DNA from: Aquimarina sp. BL5
GTDB taxonomy: Bacteria; Bacteroidota; Bacteroidia; Flavobacteriales; Flavobacteriaceae
Assembly: GCF_003443675.1 (NCBI RefSeq)
Contig: NZ_CP031963.1
Coordinates: 4,624,501-4,688,500 of the forward strand
Reading direction: 5' to 3'
Length of the DNA: 64,000 bases
In this document: positions 7,710 to 19,839 of the stretch, in pieces
Numbering within the stretch: the first letter of the stretch is position 1
Layout of the letters: the number at the start of each line of letters is the position of its first letter
Position numbers and translations under genes: made by a program
Notes under the pieces: model-generated
Database searches by the model: none
Seen by the model: only the letters and a program-made list of their open reading frames with translations
Told to the model about the DNA's origin: nothing

Positions 7710-8762
7710 ATGTTGATTACAGAAAACAAAACAATAGAAAGATATTACAAGGCATTGCTGGAACGCAAAGAAAACTTTGTAGGGATCTTTTTTGTGGGTG
7801 TAAAAACAACTTCTGTTTTTTGTATCGCTACATGCAGAGCCAGAAAACCAAAATTAAAGAACGTAGAGTTCTACACTACGTTTAAAGAAGCGCTGGATAA
7901 TGGATACCGACCATGTAAGATTTGTAAGCCCACCGAAAATGCTAATGAAGCACCAGAATCCGTAGAAAAAGCAATTACGCTGGTCAAGCAAAATCCAAAG
8001 GAGAAAATCACAGATGATCAATTACGAAAACTAGCAATTAGTCCAGAAGTAGTTAGAAGATGGTTTAAGAAAAACTACGGAATGACGTTTCAGGCGTATC
8101 AGCGGATGTACCGAATTAATAATGCTTTTCAGGAATTAAAAAAAGGAAAAAATGCTACACATACTGCCTTTGATTCGGGGTATGAATCCTTAAGTGGTTT
8201 TGGGTATACTTTTAAGAAAGTTATAGGAGCATCTCCTCAGAAAAGTACGGGAGGGAATGTGATTTTAATTAGTCGATTGACAACGCCTTTAGGTCCAATG
8301 TTTGTATGTGCCACCGAAAAAGGGATTTGTCTGTTAGAATTTGTGGATAGGCGCATGCTAGAAACAGAATTTAAAGATTTACAAACACGATTACAAGCAC
8401 AGATCATAGCAGGAGAAAATGAACACATCAAGCAAACTAAAAAGGAGATCACCGAATATTTTGAAGGGAAAAGAAAGGTTTTTGAGGTTGCTTTAGAAAC
8501 ACCGGGAACAGATTTTCAGAATACCGTTTGGCGTAGTTTACAACAAATCCAATATGGGCAGGTAACTACCTATCAACAGCAGGCAGAAAAAATAAAGAAT
8601 CCAAAAGCAATCAGGGCAGTAGCTTCTGCAAATGGCTATAATAGAATTTCGATTATAATTCCCTGTCACAGAGTCATAGGAAAAGATGGAAGTATGACCG
8701 GATATGGCGGTGGTATCGAACGAAAGCAATGGTTGTTAACACACGAACGTGAGAATATGTAA
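7710..8762 (+). CDS. ada: Ada-type bifunctional regulator/O6-methylguanine-DNA methyltransferase
   Basis: The order is the full Ada architecture in 350 residues: N-terminal zinc domain with Cys38, Cys42, Cys69 and Cys72 (methylphosphotriester acceptor site), AraC-type helix-turn-helix around residues 85-175 (WFKKNYGMTFQAYQR), and a C-terminal methyltransferase with the acceptor motif PCHRV (Cys319) and TGYGGG. Members repair alkylated DNA and, once methylated, activate their own regulon. It follows the PEP-mutase-family gene with a 1-base gap, an unexpected operon partner. Start at 7710 fits the family. Confidence 0.95.
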   Translation: MLITENKTIERYYKALLERKENFVGIFFVGVKTTSVFCIATCRARKPKLKNVEFYTTFKEALDNGYRPCKICKPTENANEAPESVEKAITLVKQNPKEKITDDQLRKLAISPEVVRRWFKKNYGMTFQAYQRMYRINNAFQELKKGKNATHTAFDSGYESLSGFGYTFKKVIGASPQKSTGGNVILISRLTTPLGPMFVCATEKGICLLEFVDRRMLETEFKDLQTRLQAQIIAGENEHIKQTKKEITEYFEGKRKVFEVALETPGTDFQNTVWRSLQQIQYGQVTTYQQQAEKIKNPKAIRAVASANGYNRISIIIPCHRVIGKDGSMTGYGGGIERKQWLLTHERENM

Positions 8763-8838
8763 TTGTTTAGTTAAAACCTTCTTTATTTTTAAGTGTATCA
8801 TCGGTATCTTTCTTATTTTGTGAGCAAAGACATTTTAG

Positions 8839-10114
8839 ATGAATCGCAAAAGTATCATTATGAAATATTATATATTTTTCCTGTTATCGATTGTTGTCAA
8901 TAGTGCATTTAGTCAAGTTGGAAATAATGCATTGATATCTCTAGAGCGTCATTCCTTTTCTTCGAAGATTTTAAAAGAAGAGCGAAGTTTTCAGGTGTAT
9001 TTGCCACCTAGTTATTTTTATAGTGATGAAGGTAACTTTCCGGTATTGTATCTTATGGACGGAGATTATAATTTTTATCACGATACTGGACTCATTGAAT
9101 TTTTGTCTTCCGTAGCAGGTAAAATTCCAGAAATTATTGTCGTAGGGATTTCAGATAAAGGCAGTACTAAGTATAGGGAATATTGTCGGCCTAATGCAGA
9201 AGGATCAGAAGGAGGAAGTGCAAATATATTTATGTCTTTTTTAGAAGAAGAATTAAAACCATTGGTTAATAAAAAATACAGAACATCGGCTTATGATATT
9301 TTAATAGGTCATTCTATGGGCGGTTTATTTGTAACGAATCATTATCTAGAAAAACCAACTGCATTTGATAGTTTTATTGCAATTGATCCTTCGCTATGGT
9401 GGAAAGACTATGCGCTTACCAAAAAAGCGGACACGATTTTTAAAGATCAAAAAGAGCTAAGTGCTAATTTGTTTATATCATTGGCTAATACACAAGGTAT
9501 GGGCGTTAGAGGATTTGTTGGTGTGTTAGACACGTATTTTCCATATGATCCTAAGTGGAGTTTTACACATTATAAGGGTGAGAATCATGGATCTGTGCAT
9601 ATGATCGCGATTAAAGAAGCTTTATTAGAATTATTTGAAGATTGGGAAGTGAGTCGAGAGAAGTTCTACACTTTTGCATCTTCAAAAGATTTGATAGATC
9701 ATTACAAGAAACTAAATACTAAGTTTGCTACTCAGTTTTCGTTACCTGCGTATAATTTTGGACTATTATAGCAAAAACTTAACAGAAGATATTGCCTTGC
9801 TGGAATCTGAAATAGCAACTCATTTTCCTAATTCTGTGGATGAGTTTTATAATGTTTTAGGACGTTATCATCTCGATGCTAAAAAGTATGAGGAAGCAGA
9901 AAAGACTTATAAGAAGTGCTTAGTAAAACGACCGAATTCATTTCGTGCTCATGATGGTTTATCAAAAGTACATACCGCCAGAAAAGAATTTAAAAAAGCA
10001 GCCGAGTCAAGTCGCCAAGCTATAGTGTATGCTAAAGAGGTAAAGGCAAGACAATGGCAATTAAATGAACTACAATCTAATCTAGACCATATTCTTGAGC
10101 TTTCTAAAAAGTAA
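8839..10114 (+). pseudogene. Secreted esterase (alpha/beta hydrolase) with C-terminal TPR, frameshifted
   Basis: Frame 1 (8839-9771) encodes a signal peptide, an esterase-D/IroE-like alpha/beta hydrolase with nucleophile motif GHSMGG and a C-terminal GENHGSVHM with the catalytic His. It then runs out of frame at LPAYNFGLL. Frame 2 (from about 9760 to 10114) continues with the tail such enzymes have: DYYSKNLTEDI and a TPR-like helical repeat. Removing one T from the TTTT run at 9755-9762 would join them (AYN-LDYYSK). So this is one gene with a +1 frameshift, natural or a sequencing error. The signal peptide may start at the second ATG (8860). Confidence 0.75.
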
Positions 10115-10200
10115 AAGTGGACAAGGGTTTAGTACTATAACTGGCATTCGTTTATTAAAGTTTTTAAACTAGCTTGGTACGACGCTATGTTTAAACTAAA

Positions 10201-11271
10201 TTATGGTATTCGGGCTGTAGCTTTAAAGAAAGTATAGCAAAAAGTTCCTGCTTGTGCTGTTTTATAAAGATCACGGATACCGTCTTCTATTTCTGACTTA
10301 GATATTATTTTTTTAAGTAGTGCTTCTTCTTTTATTCCTTGGATCATTGCGGTAAAGGTGTTTTTGATAAAACCTTCTACCATCTCGGGCTTTGATGCGT
10401 CTACATAAACTTGTCTGGGATTAACATGTATATCAATAAATTCAGAATCAGATAGTAACGGAAAAAGCTGCCGTCCTATATTGGCGTTTCCTTCATTTTG
10501 TTTTTGTAAATCGACCTGCGCCTGAATGGCTTTTTTTGCTGCATTACTATCAGGATAAAAGAAAGTAGAACCGTGATCACCTTCAATTATGGTAATAGTC
10601 CCCTGTTTTTTAAGGACTCGTTTTAACTCTTGTAGTGCCAGATGAGGTTCTGCTATATGTTCTAAAACAAAGCACACAAAGACGTGATCAAATGATTCGT
10701 CGTCAAATGGTAAATCAAAAATATTTTCTTGTTGAAATACAACATTTTCAATTCCCAAAGAGGTAATTGTTTCTTGCGCTTGTTTTAATGATTTTTCGGA
10801 TAAATCAATAGAAACAAAATTACAAGTAGCGTTTTTGGAACTAATGATCTTGGTTTGTGCGCCTACTCCGCATCCCGCTTCCAGAATCAAGGATCCATCT
10901 TCCCAGATTGTATCCCAATGTAATAAATCAGAAATTGTCCTTGCTTGATTATTCAATCGTATCGATTCTTCATCAGAATATCCGTGAACATATGTTTTTA
11001 ATTGTTGTTGATTGATTTGTGAAATACGATTTTCAAGATGATCAAATTGCTCTAAAATTTCTCTTCCGGCATCTCTAAATTCTTTTCCAGCTGGTGTAAA
11101 ATGTAATTTATTATTAATACGATGAAAAATCTGAACACCGAGATTAGACTCTAGTTCTTTTAGCTGGTGGCTCAATGCAGATTGCGTTAAACACAACTCA
11201 TCTGCTGCTTTACTCAGAGAACCAACCTTGGCAACCATATCTACTAATTTCAAATGTCGTACTTCAATCAT
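10201..11271 (-). CDS. LysR-type HTH fused to a SAM-dependent methyltransferase
   Basis: Residues 1-95 (counted from the upstream ATG at 11292) are a LysR-type winged helix with linker helix (SLSKAADELCLTQSALSHQL, GVQIFHR, FTPAGKEF). In place of the LysR effector domain, residues 100-360 form a class I methyltransferase: motif I LEAGCGVGAQ (137-146), VSIDLS, and the post-I region DHVFVCFVLEHI. Methyltransferases of this YVHGYS subgroup are usually stand-alone. Start 11271 (MIEVRHLKL) fits LysR proteins better than 11292. The protein could be a transcription factor sensing or using SAM or its substrate; that is inference. No obvious divergently transcribed target lies next to it. Confidence 0.88.
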   Translation of the reverse strand: MIEVRHLKLVDMVAKVGSLSKAADELCLTQSALSHQLKELESNLGVQIFHRINNKLHFTPAGKEFRDAGREILEQFDHLENRISQINQQQLKTYVHGYSDEESIRLNNQARTISDLLHWDTIWEDGSLILEAGCGVGAQTKIISSKNATCNFVSIDLSEKSLKQAQETITSLGIENVVFQQENIFDLPFDDESFDHVFVCFVLEHIAEPHLALQELKRVLKKQGTITIIEGDHGSTFFYPDSNAAKKAIQAQVDLQKQNEGNANIGRQLFPLLSDSEFIDIHVNPRQVYVDASKPEMVEGFIKNTFTAMIQGIKEEALLKKIISKSEIEDGIRDLYKTAQAGTFCYTFFKATARIP

Positions 11272-11418
11272 ATCATATACCTTTACTATCAAAAGTAGGT
11301 GATATCTAGGCTAATCAACAAACTGTTAGTGTGAAAAAAAGTAATACCTATGTTGAATTTAATTGATAGCCTTTATTCTTTTCCAAAGCTTACTTACATT
11401 TTCTTATGGTATCAATAG

Positions 11419-11454
11419 AAAGACAGGAATATAAACTGTTATATTCCTGTCTTT
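11419..11454 (-). terminator. Rho-independent terminator
   Basis: A perfect 16-bp stem (11419-11434 with 11439-11454, loop ACTG). On the minus strand it follows the PL6 lyase gene ending at 11469; on the plus strand it also ends in a short T-run. It therefore stops the lyase transcript. Confidence 0.88.
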
Positions 11455-11468
11455 TCGGATAATTTATC

Positions 11469-14400
11469 CTAATTACTAATCACTTTTTCTGTTTTAATTA
11501 GTCTATTGTTTGAGTTCAATAACCTAAGAAAATAAACACCTTTAGGCAAGCTCGTAGAAAAATGTATACTGTTAGAGGAGTTATCTATGAGTTGATTAGA
11601 AACTTCTCTACCATACATATCTATAAGTTGTACGCTGGTGATTTCTGTATTGTTTTTTGATAATTGAACTGTAAGACTAGTGGTAAAAGGGTTCGGATAT
11701 ATTGAGATATTAGGATCCTCTTGATATCCAATTCTATTAGATAAACTCTGGCTACTGCCAGCACAAATTACCCTAAATTCATTTATTGACGACCAATTTC
11801 CGGAATATCCAGATGCACCTGTAACGGTTAGTTTTACATACCTAACGGTTTGTGTAGAAAAACTTCTGGTAATTACGGAACCGCCAGATGTATTATTAGA
11901 GGCATCGGTTAGTATAGAGAATCCCGAAGTGGCAGAAGTACTGGAGCCTTCTACAACAAACTGATAGGCTCTATTGTTATATGGGTATACTTCGATCTCG
12001 CTGATAGCATATTCTTCTCCCAGGTCTATTACAGCGTTTTGAGGGAACCCTTCTGCGGACCATCTGTTATCGGTATTGTCGTCGATAATATTGCTCGCCG
12101 GATTTGCTGTTTGTTGATTACTATAAGAAGAAATATTCGCATTTAATGATAGATTACTTCCTGCGGTACAATTAGGAATATCAATAGCGTTACCAAAGAC
12201 TCTAAATTCGAGGATGCTAATCCAAGGTCCAGAATAGCCAAATGCACCTGATACTGTTACTCTAACATAACGAGCATTTACCGAAGAAAAAGAATCAGTT
12301 ACAGGAGCCGAAACTGTTCCTGGAGTTGAGCTATTGCTTCTATCAACTATTTCTGTATAGGTTCCGTTAGCGCTAGTAGCAGTTTCAATAATATATTGGT
12401 ATGCTCTGTCTTGGTGAAAAACAAATTCGGTTTTATTAATACTAAAACTTTCTCCAAGATCTACAGTAAATGACTGAGGAAAACCATTTACCGACCAGCG
12501 AGAATTAGTGGATCCATCGACTAAATTGTCTGCAATATTGTTGCCATCTGGTGTTCCTGTAGCGGTTACCGGTTTGTTTAAAGCAAGATTATCACCAGTA
12601 GTAGGAGTGATTACAGTTATAGTGGCGGTATCAGTGAATCCTCCATCTTCTGCGGTTACTGTAATAATGGCTTCACCCGTACTGATGGCGTTGATAACTC
12701 CGTTAGAATTGATAGTCGCAACAGAAGGGTTATTACTATTGTATGTGGTGTTTTGATTGGTTGCATTGTTAGGCGATATCGTGGCTGTCAATTGTTGTGT
12801 GTTTCCGATTTCTATAATAGAACTACTCGGAGAAATAGCTACCCCGGTTACAGATACTGTTCCTGCAACACCTAACTGAGTTATGGTAATTGTTCTGGTT
12901 AAATTTCCACCGCTAACCGTTACAGTGCCCGTTCTGGTACTACTTTCTGAATTGGTAGTAACTGATATAGTAGCATTTCCATTATTTACTCCAGATGTAG
13001 GACTTACAGTAATCCAAGAACTATTATCGGATATTGTCCAATTTACATTGGATGCTATAGTAAGTGTCTGACTTCCGGCAGTAGCTGCAAAATCATTGAT
13101 TGCAGATAGTGTTAGTACATCTGTTGGAGGAGTATTACTACAAGAATTCAAAGAATTTCCGGTAGAATTAACAAAACAAGCGCCAACGCTTACCGCTACA
13201 TCGCTATCGGTGAAAGGAGGTTGAGATATGTTTGATCCCGCATTGGTTCCAGAAATACTAAAAATTTCACCATTGTTACTCGCTGATAAACTTGTAGAAG
13301 AGAACCCATTTACTGATGCTCCTAAGTTTGTGTTATTATATACATTTCCTGAATAGGATAAGGTGGAGCCAATAGATGAAAAATCACCATTATCATCTTC
13401 TGTAATAACATCTGTAATATTAGATGAATTACTCGAGAAGAAAATAACATTGTTATTAACGTCACCGGTGTTTCTGTTAGTACCTTTATCTCCATTAAAA
13501 AATAAAGGGGCATTGGTATTTACAATAGTGTTGTTAGCAACAGTAATATCTTCAGATTTTTGATAACCATTAGATACATTTGTAGCGTTACAATCATCCT
13601 GTGAATTGGTAGAACCTCCCATAAATGTAATTCCGTTATTCCATTTTGCTTGATCAATAACGGTAATACAATCCTGAATGTAATTGTTAGTTATCGTATG
13701 GTCACTATCTACTATTCGGATTCCTCCGGTTCCATCAACATTTTCTCCTAAGAAGTAATTGCCCTGTACAGTAGCACCAGAACCGTGACGCAAGGTTAGT
13801 GATCCTCTACATCTTCTAAAAGTGTTATTTTGATAGGTGTTGTTATCACTTTTGTTTGTTATAATCTCATTTTCACCGTCTGCCTCGACAAAATAGTTGT
13901 TGCTTACTGTTGTTCTGCAATCTACATTTTGGAATTCACTAGTTCCTACACGAATCGTTTCACTATCGCCAGAGTTTGATAATGAAGGATCCATTTTTTC
14001 ATATTTATAAAAATAATTATTGCTTATGGTATGGCCGACAATGTCGCAGCGATTAACTTCTGCATTGTATTCTAATTCTACTAATACTAGGGCTCCTGCT
14101 GTAGATTTATTTAGAAAAGAACAATTTAAAACACTGTTATTATTCCCATATAATACGATCCATCTATGCTTAACGATAGCTCCATCTTGTTCAGCTTCTG
14201 CAGCATCACCAGGTTCAACACCTAAACCATCAATTACACAATTTCGAATTGTAGAATTTTGGGCATACGTAGTTCCATTTCTGAATTGGATAAAATTACT
14301 AGCTCCATAGCCGCCTTTCCAGTGAAAACCTTCGACTATAAGATAGTTTCCGGCAATATTCATTTGTAGTCCATTATTAAAAATAACTCCACCAGGTGTT

Positions 14401-14699
14401 TCAGCTTTTAAAGTAATAGGGTTGGATGCAGTTCCATTAGCTCTGAATGTAAGTCTTTCATCACTATTATACGTTCCATTTTCCCAAATGACAACATCCC
14501 CCGGAGATAGGTTTAAGTTGTTAAATTCATTTATTGAATTAATTGTGTAGTCAGTAGCAAAAACCTGACTAGAAAAGAGAAAAATAAAGAAGAATAGTGC
14601 TTTTAGACCTCTTTTTTTTAGAAGATTTTTGAGTGGCAAATCATCGGGATCGTGTTCTTTTTGTTTTTTTACAGACCAAAATGTGTGAAGATTTTTCAT
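11469..14699 (-). CDS. PL6-type polysaccharide lyase with BACON, Big2, two F5/8C domains and T9SS tail
   Basis: 1076 residues. A long charged N-region precedes the signal helix (residues 33-48). Residues 50-510 form the parallel beta-helix of PL6/chondroitinase B enzymes, with NKSDNN (Lys283) and LRHG (Arg304, His305) at the catalytic positions. Then follow a BACON-like domain (about 525-615), a Big2 domain (620-705), two F5/8C/CBM32-type domains (710-835, 850-985) and a T9SS sorting domain (YPNPF to the C-terminus). PL6 members cleave alginate or chondroitin/dermatan; alginate is likelier for a marine bacterium. Secreted to the surface. A perfect palindrome lies 130 bases upstream. Confidence 0.9.
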   Translation of the reverse strand: MKNLHTFWSVKKQKEHDPDDLPLKNLLKKRGLKALFFFIFLFSSQVFATDYTINSINEFNNLNLSPGDVVIWENGTYNSDERLTFRANGTASNPITLKAETPGGVIFNNGLQMNIAGNYLIVEGFHWKGGYGASNFIQFRNGTTYAQNSTIRNCVIDGLGVEPGDAAEAEQDGAIVKHRWIVLYGNNNSVLNCSFLNKSTAGALVLVELEYNAEVNRCDIVGHTISNNYFYKYEKMDPSLSNSGDSETIRVGTSEFQNVDCRTTVSNNYFVEADGENEIITNKSDNNTYQNNTFRRCRGSLTLRHGSGATVQGNYFLGENVDGTGGIRIVDSDHTITNNYIQDCITVIDQAKWNNGITFMGGSTNSQDDCNATNVSNGYQKSEDITVANNTIVNTNAPLFFNGDKGTNRNTGDVNNNVIFFSSNSSNITDVITEDDNGDFSSIGSTLSYSGNVYNNTNLGASVNGFSSTSLSASNNGEIFSISGTNAGSNISQPPFTDSDVAVSVGACFVNSTGNSLNSCSNTPPTDVLTLSAINDFAATAGSQTLTIASNVNWTISDNSSWITVSPTSGVNNGNATISVTTNSESSTRTGTVTVSGGNLTRTITITQLGVAGTVSVTGVAISPSSSIIEIGNTQQLTATISPNNATNQNTTYNSNNPSVATINSNGVINAISTGEAIITVTAEDGGFTDTATITVITPTTGDNLALNKPVTATGTPDGNNIADNLVDGSTNSRWSVNGFPQSFTVDLGESFSINKTEFVFHQDRAYQYIIETATSANGTYTEIVDRSNSSTPGTVSAPVTDSFSSVNARYVRVTVSGAFGYSGPWISILEFRVFGNAIDIPNCTAGSNLSLNANISSYSNQQTANPASNIIDDNTDNRWSAEGFPQNAVIDLGEEYAISEIEVYPYNNRAYQFVVEGSSTSATSGFSILTDASNNTSGGSVITRSFSTQTVRYVKLTVTGASGYSGNWSSINEFRVICAGSSQSLSNRIGYQEDPNISIYPNPFTTSLTVQLSKNNTEITSVQLIDMYGREVSNQLIDNSSNSIHFSTSLPKGVYFLRLLNSNNRLIKTEKVISN

Positions 14700-15491
14700 A
14701 TAAAATGTGTTAAATAGTTTAGTTACAAAATGAGTTAGCCCTAGTGTTGGTTTGATTCTGATGTTTAGGTTCTAAAAACTAGTATGATTTTTTATTAGAT
14801 ACGTAAATATGTTAGTTTCTAGTAATGATAAATTAAATTGGTTGACCAATTTAATGTTTTTTGATGATATACAAATATTTTATGTTTATAAATGTTATCA
14901 TTACATTGATTTTGTTAATTAATTATGAAAATATTAACTATATGTTTGTGGGTATATATTTTTAAAGAGTTTGAGGATTTGTGTAACACTATATGGATCT
15001 TTATAATCTACACTTCACTAGTAAGATTATATAGATAATAAGTTAGCTATCTAACAAATTGATTTTTTTTATAACATTATATTTCATTCACCAATTTAAA
15101 TAACCAATTTATATGAAAAATCTAATTAACTCCTCCGTCTTCTTAGTACATAATACGTATTGCTATTTTAATCTCCATTGAAATTATTTTAGATAGTTAA
15201 GTGCGCCATTTTTTTATCTTTTTATGGAATCCTCTAAAAAAGTGATTTAGAATTATATTTAGTTTAACCTGAACTCAGTATAGTTTTAGTCATCTATTGG
15301 ACCAATGTCATGGCATAGAATATATACCGTTCCTTTTTTATTCTTTTTTTCAAATTGCAGTCAATCTTTTATTCGTCTGATATTGAAAATACGAAGCGTG
15401 AAAAAAATCAACGTGATATACAAACACTTAATCAATTCTATACAGTACCGTTAACCACGTTTATTTTTTATTAATTCATAACACAAATATC
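14700..15491. other. Long AT-rich intergenic region between divergent genes
   Basis: About 790 bases hold the promoters of the divergent PL6 lyase and beta-barrel genes. Apart from the palindrome at 14832-14855 I see no gene or RNA. An A-rich leader precedes the ATG at 15492. Confidence 0.6.
14832..14855. promoter_or_regulatory. Perfect palindrome, operator candidate for the PL6 lyase gene
   Basis: ATTAAATTGGT-TG-ACCAATTTAAT: two 11-base arms with a 2-base centre, 133 bases before the lyase start. The core TTGGT-NN-ACCAA has the form of operators of dimeric repressors such as GntR/FadR- or LacI-type proteins. Neither regulator gene is in the window. Control of the lyase is inferred from position. 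Confidence 0.55.
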
Positions 15492-16004
15492 ATGACTCTA
15501 AAAAAAACCATTTTTATTGCAAGTATTCTATTCGCGTCTTTAAGTATTTATAGTGTAAAAGGACAAAATACTATCGGAGGACACTTTGGCTTTGTACAAC
15601 CTATAATAACTATTCAGGATGGAGAGGTCTCTGATGGATTTGATCCATACACCATCGGATTTCCAATAGGGGTAACAATCCGGAAAAGTGAAAAATTTGC
15701 TTTTGATGTAGAACTCGTACCATTTATAAGTTCTAATAAGAATGCTAACGGAGATAATGTTAGTTCTGTAAGTGAGTTGCTAATACATCCGGGTTTACTC
15801 TGGGGTATCGGTAATAAACTTACGTTTGGAAATAGGATTGCTTATGAAACCAGGAGCGGGAGGTATGGTATCACTCCATTATTAAATAGAGGATTCCTTA
15901 TAGGAAAAACCAATGTTTTTGCAGAACTAGTATTACCTGTAAGAGTAGGGAATGATCAGGAAATATCATTTACTGCCGCATTGCATTTTGGAATAGGTTT
16001 CTAA
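15492..16004 (+). CDS. Putative outer-membrane beta-barrel protein
   Basis: 170 residues with an N-terminal signal peptide (MTLKKTIFIASILFASLS..VKGQ) and alternating hydrophobic/polar strands ending in Phe (AALHFGIGF), as in small outer-membrane barrels. No specific family recognised. It is a single gene upstream of katG on the same strand, 180 bases apart, and need not be co-transcribed. Confidence 0.75.
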   Translation: MTLKKTIFIASILFASLSIYSVKGQNTIGGHFGFVQPIITIQDGEVSDGFDPYTIGFPIGVTIRKSEKFAFDVELVPFISSNKNANGDNVSSVSELLIHPGLLWGIGNKLTFGNRIAYETRSGRYGITPLLNRGFLIGKTNVFAELVLPVRVGNDQEISFTAALHFGIGF

Positions 16005-16117
16005 ATAATTTAATAAAAAATGGCTATTTCCTTTATATGATTTTTATATAGGGATTTACCGTAATTATAGATAATATCTATTTGCTTATAATTTTATAAA
16101 TAATATTCCCTTTTTAG

Positions 16118-18469
<2,352 letters not shown>

Positions 18470-18500
18470 TAAACTGGATATAACATAAAATTTTACCGAT

Positions 18501-18541
18501 GAACCCCGCTTAATTATTAAAACTAAGCGGGGTTCTTTTTA
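18501..18541 (+). terminator. Rho-independent terminator of katG
   Basis: GAACCCCGCTTA (18501-18512) pairs perfectly with TAAGCGGGGTTC (18524-18535), followed by TTTTT. It lies 30 bases after the katG stop. Confidence 0.92.
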
Positions 18542-18864
18542 TAGAATTCATTTAGAGTTTTTTAACCTTAGTACAGATGCTCTATTGTAAAGATTTGGGC
18601 GTGACCTCAAGGGTATATTTTGTAGTTTATCGTGAGCGAAGTCATAGAACTATAATTCCTCGTGCTTTTTGGCCTCGGTGGAAAAGGCTATGAGATTTTC
18701 ACTGCAATCCATCATGCAAAAAAGGAAATTTTTCGTAGACTTTTTCTTTGAATTTTAGATAATCAATGTTTCACTGCTTTTTACTTTGTTGTAAATTAAT
18801 AATCTTAAAAAAAAAGGTATCCCTAATTCTATGATAGTGTTACGTGAAATAATATCATTAACTA
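18542..18864. other. Non-coding stretch, nothing recognised
   Basis: No open frame with coding character and no strong hairpin. It separates the katG terminator from the promoter of the FKBP lipoprotein gene. Confidence 0.5.
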
Positions 18865-18895
18865 TTGAATTAGAAAGTGTATAGTATTAGATTTG
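18865..18895 (+). promoter_or_regulatory. Promoter of the FKBP lipoprotein gene
   Basis: TTG (18865-18867), 20 bases, then TAGATTTG (18888-18895): a full match to the Bacteroidota consensus TTG-N17..23-TAnnTTTG. The expected transcription start is near 18902, 22 bases before the ATG at 18924. Confidence 0.75.
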
Positions 18896-18923
18896 TGGTT
18901 AATAAAAAAAAATAATAGTATAG

Positions 18924-19376
18924 ATGAAATACGCCGTATTCACTTTTATAATCGTTCTTTTTGTTTCTTGTAATGCAGGTCAAGTAAAAGCGGATCTTAG
19001 AGCAGAGAACGAGAAAGAGATTATAAAATATATAGAGGATAATGGTCTGATCGCAGGAAAAAGTGATACAGGTTTACATTTTGTTATTCGTGAGCCAGGA
19101 ACCGGAATCAGGCCCAGAAGATCAGATAAGGTTACTGTGGCATATAAAGGATATTTTACAAACGGTGCGGTGTTTGATAAAAGTGATGCAAACGGTATTT
19201 CTTTTGATTTACAAGAGGTAATAAAAGGCTGGAGAGAAGGGATTAGATATTTGAAAGAAGGTGGTAGCGGTACACTATTGATACCTGCACATTTGGGATA
19301 TGGTCGCAGATCTGTAGGGCCGATTCCGGCAGGTTCTGTATTACTATTTGATATTACATTGATTTCGGTGAATTAA
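18924..19376 (+). CDS. FKBP-type peptidyl-prolyl isomerase lipoprotein
   Basis: 150 residues with signal MKYAVFTFIIVLFVSC (lipobox FVSC, Cys16) and one FKBP domain (residues 45-150): VTVAYKGYFTNGAVFD, VIKGWREGIRYLKEGG, IPAHLGYG and VLLFDITL. It should catalyse proline isomerisation during folding in the periplasm or at the outer membrane. Acts as a monomeric small FKBP of the kind common in Bacteroidota. A consensus promoter precedes it and the DUF3010 gene follows 30 bases later, so they may share a transcript. Confidence 0.93.
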   Translation: MKYAVFTFIIVLFVSCNAGQVKADLRAENEKEIIKYIEDNGLIAGKSDTGLHFVIREPGTGIRPRRSDKVTVAYKGYFTNGAVFDKSDANGISFDLQEVIKGWREGIRYLKEGGSGTLLIPAHLGYGRRSVGPIPAGSVLLFDITLISVN

Positions 19377-19405
19377 GAATCTTTAAATAGAACTAATGTA
19401 AAATT

Positions 19406-19819
19406 ATGAAAGTAATCGGAATAGAAATAGATAAAAAAAGAGCAATATGCGTGGTATTATCTAAAGATCCGCAAGGTGAATATATCAACCTTACTGGTAA
19501 GATCAAGTATATTGAAATTAAAGATGATCAGAGCAATCAGGATATTCAAGCTTTTCTAAAAGAGATTCGTGCTTTTTTTGATGCTATAGAGCCAGCGCAT
19601 GTTGCTATTATTAGTAGACAAACTAAAGGGAAGTTTGCAGCGGCAGCTGTTTCCTTTAAATTAGAAGCATTGATACAATGTTATTCAAATACAGAAATGA
19701 GTTTTGTCTCTAAACAAACTTTGACTGCTTATTATAAAAAGAATGTACTCCCTGTAACATTTGATAATGCTTATCAGGAAAATGCTACTAGATTGGCGGC
19801 TTATTTATTAAAGGGATAG
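19406..19819 (+). CDS. DUF3010-family protein
   Basis: 137 residues resembling DUF3010: an RNase H-like opening strand (KVIGIEIDKKRAICVVL), then a helical middle and ALIQCYSNTEM. The family has no assigned role. The start resembles the N-terminus of IS110 transposases but the acidic catalytic residues and the C-terminal domain are absent, so it is not a transposase. It follows the FKBP gene by 30 bases on the same strand. Confidence 0.75.
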   Translation: MKVIGIEIDKKRAICVVLSKDPQGEYINLTGKIKYIEIKDDQSNQDIQAFLKEIRAFFDAIEPAHVAIISRQTKGKFAAAAVSFKLEALIQCYSNTEMSFVSKQTLTAYYKKNVLPVTFDNAYQENATRLAAYLLKG

Positions 19820-19839
19820 TTTTTAGATGTTCTGAAATA

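Noticed and set aside
12508..14310. Several plus-strand frames opposite the PL6 lyase gene
   Set aside because: Shadows of the long Ser/Thr/Asn-rich minus-strand gene; composition is explained by the opposite frame.
19406..19819. DUF3010 gene considered as an IS110 transposase fragment
   Set aside because: Only the first RNase H-like strand is similar; catalytic acidic residues and the C-terminal domain are missing.
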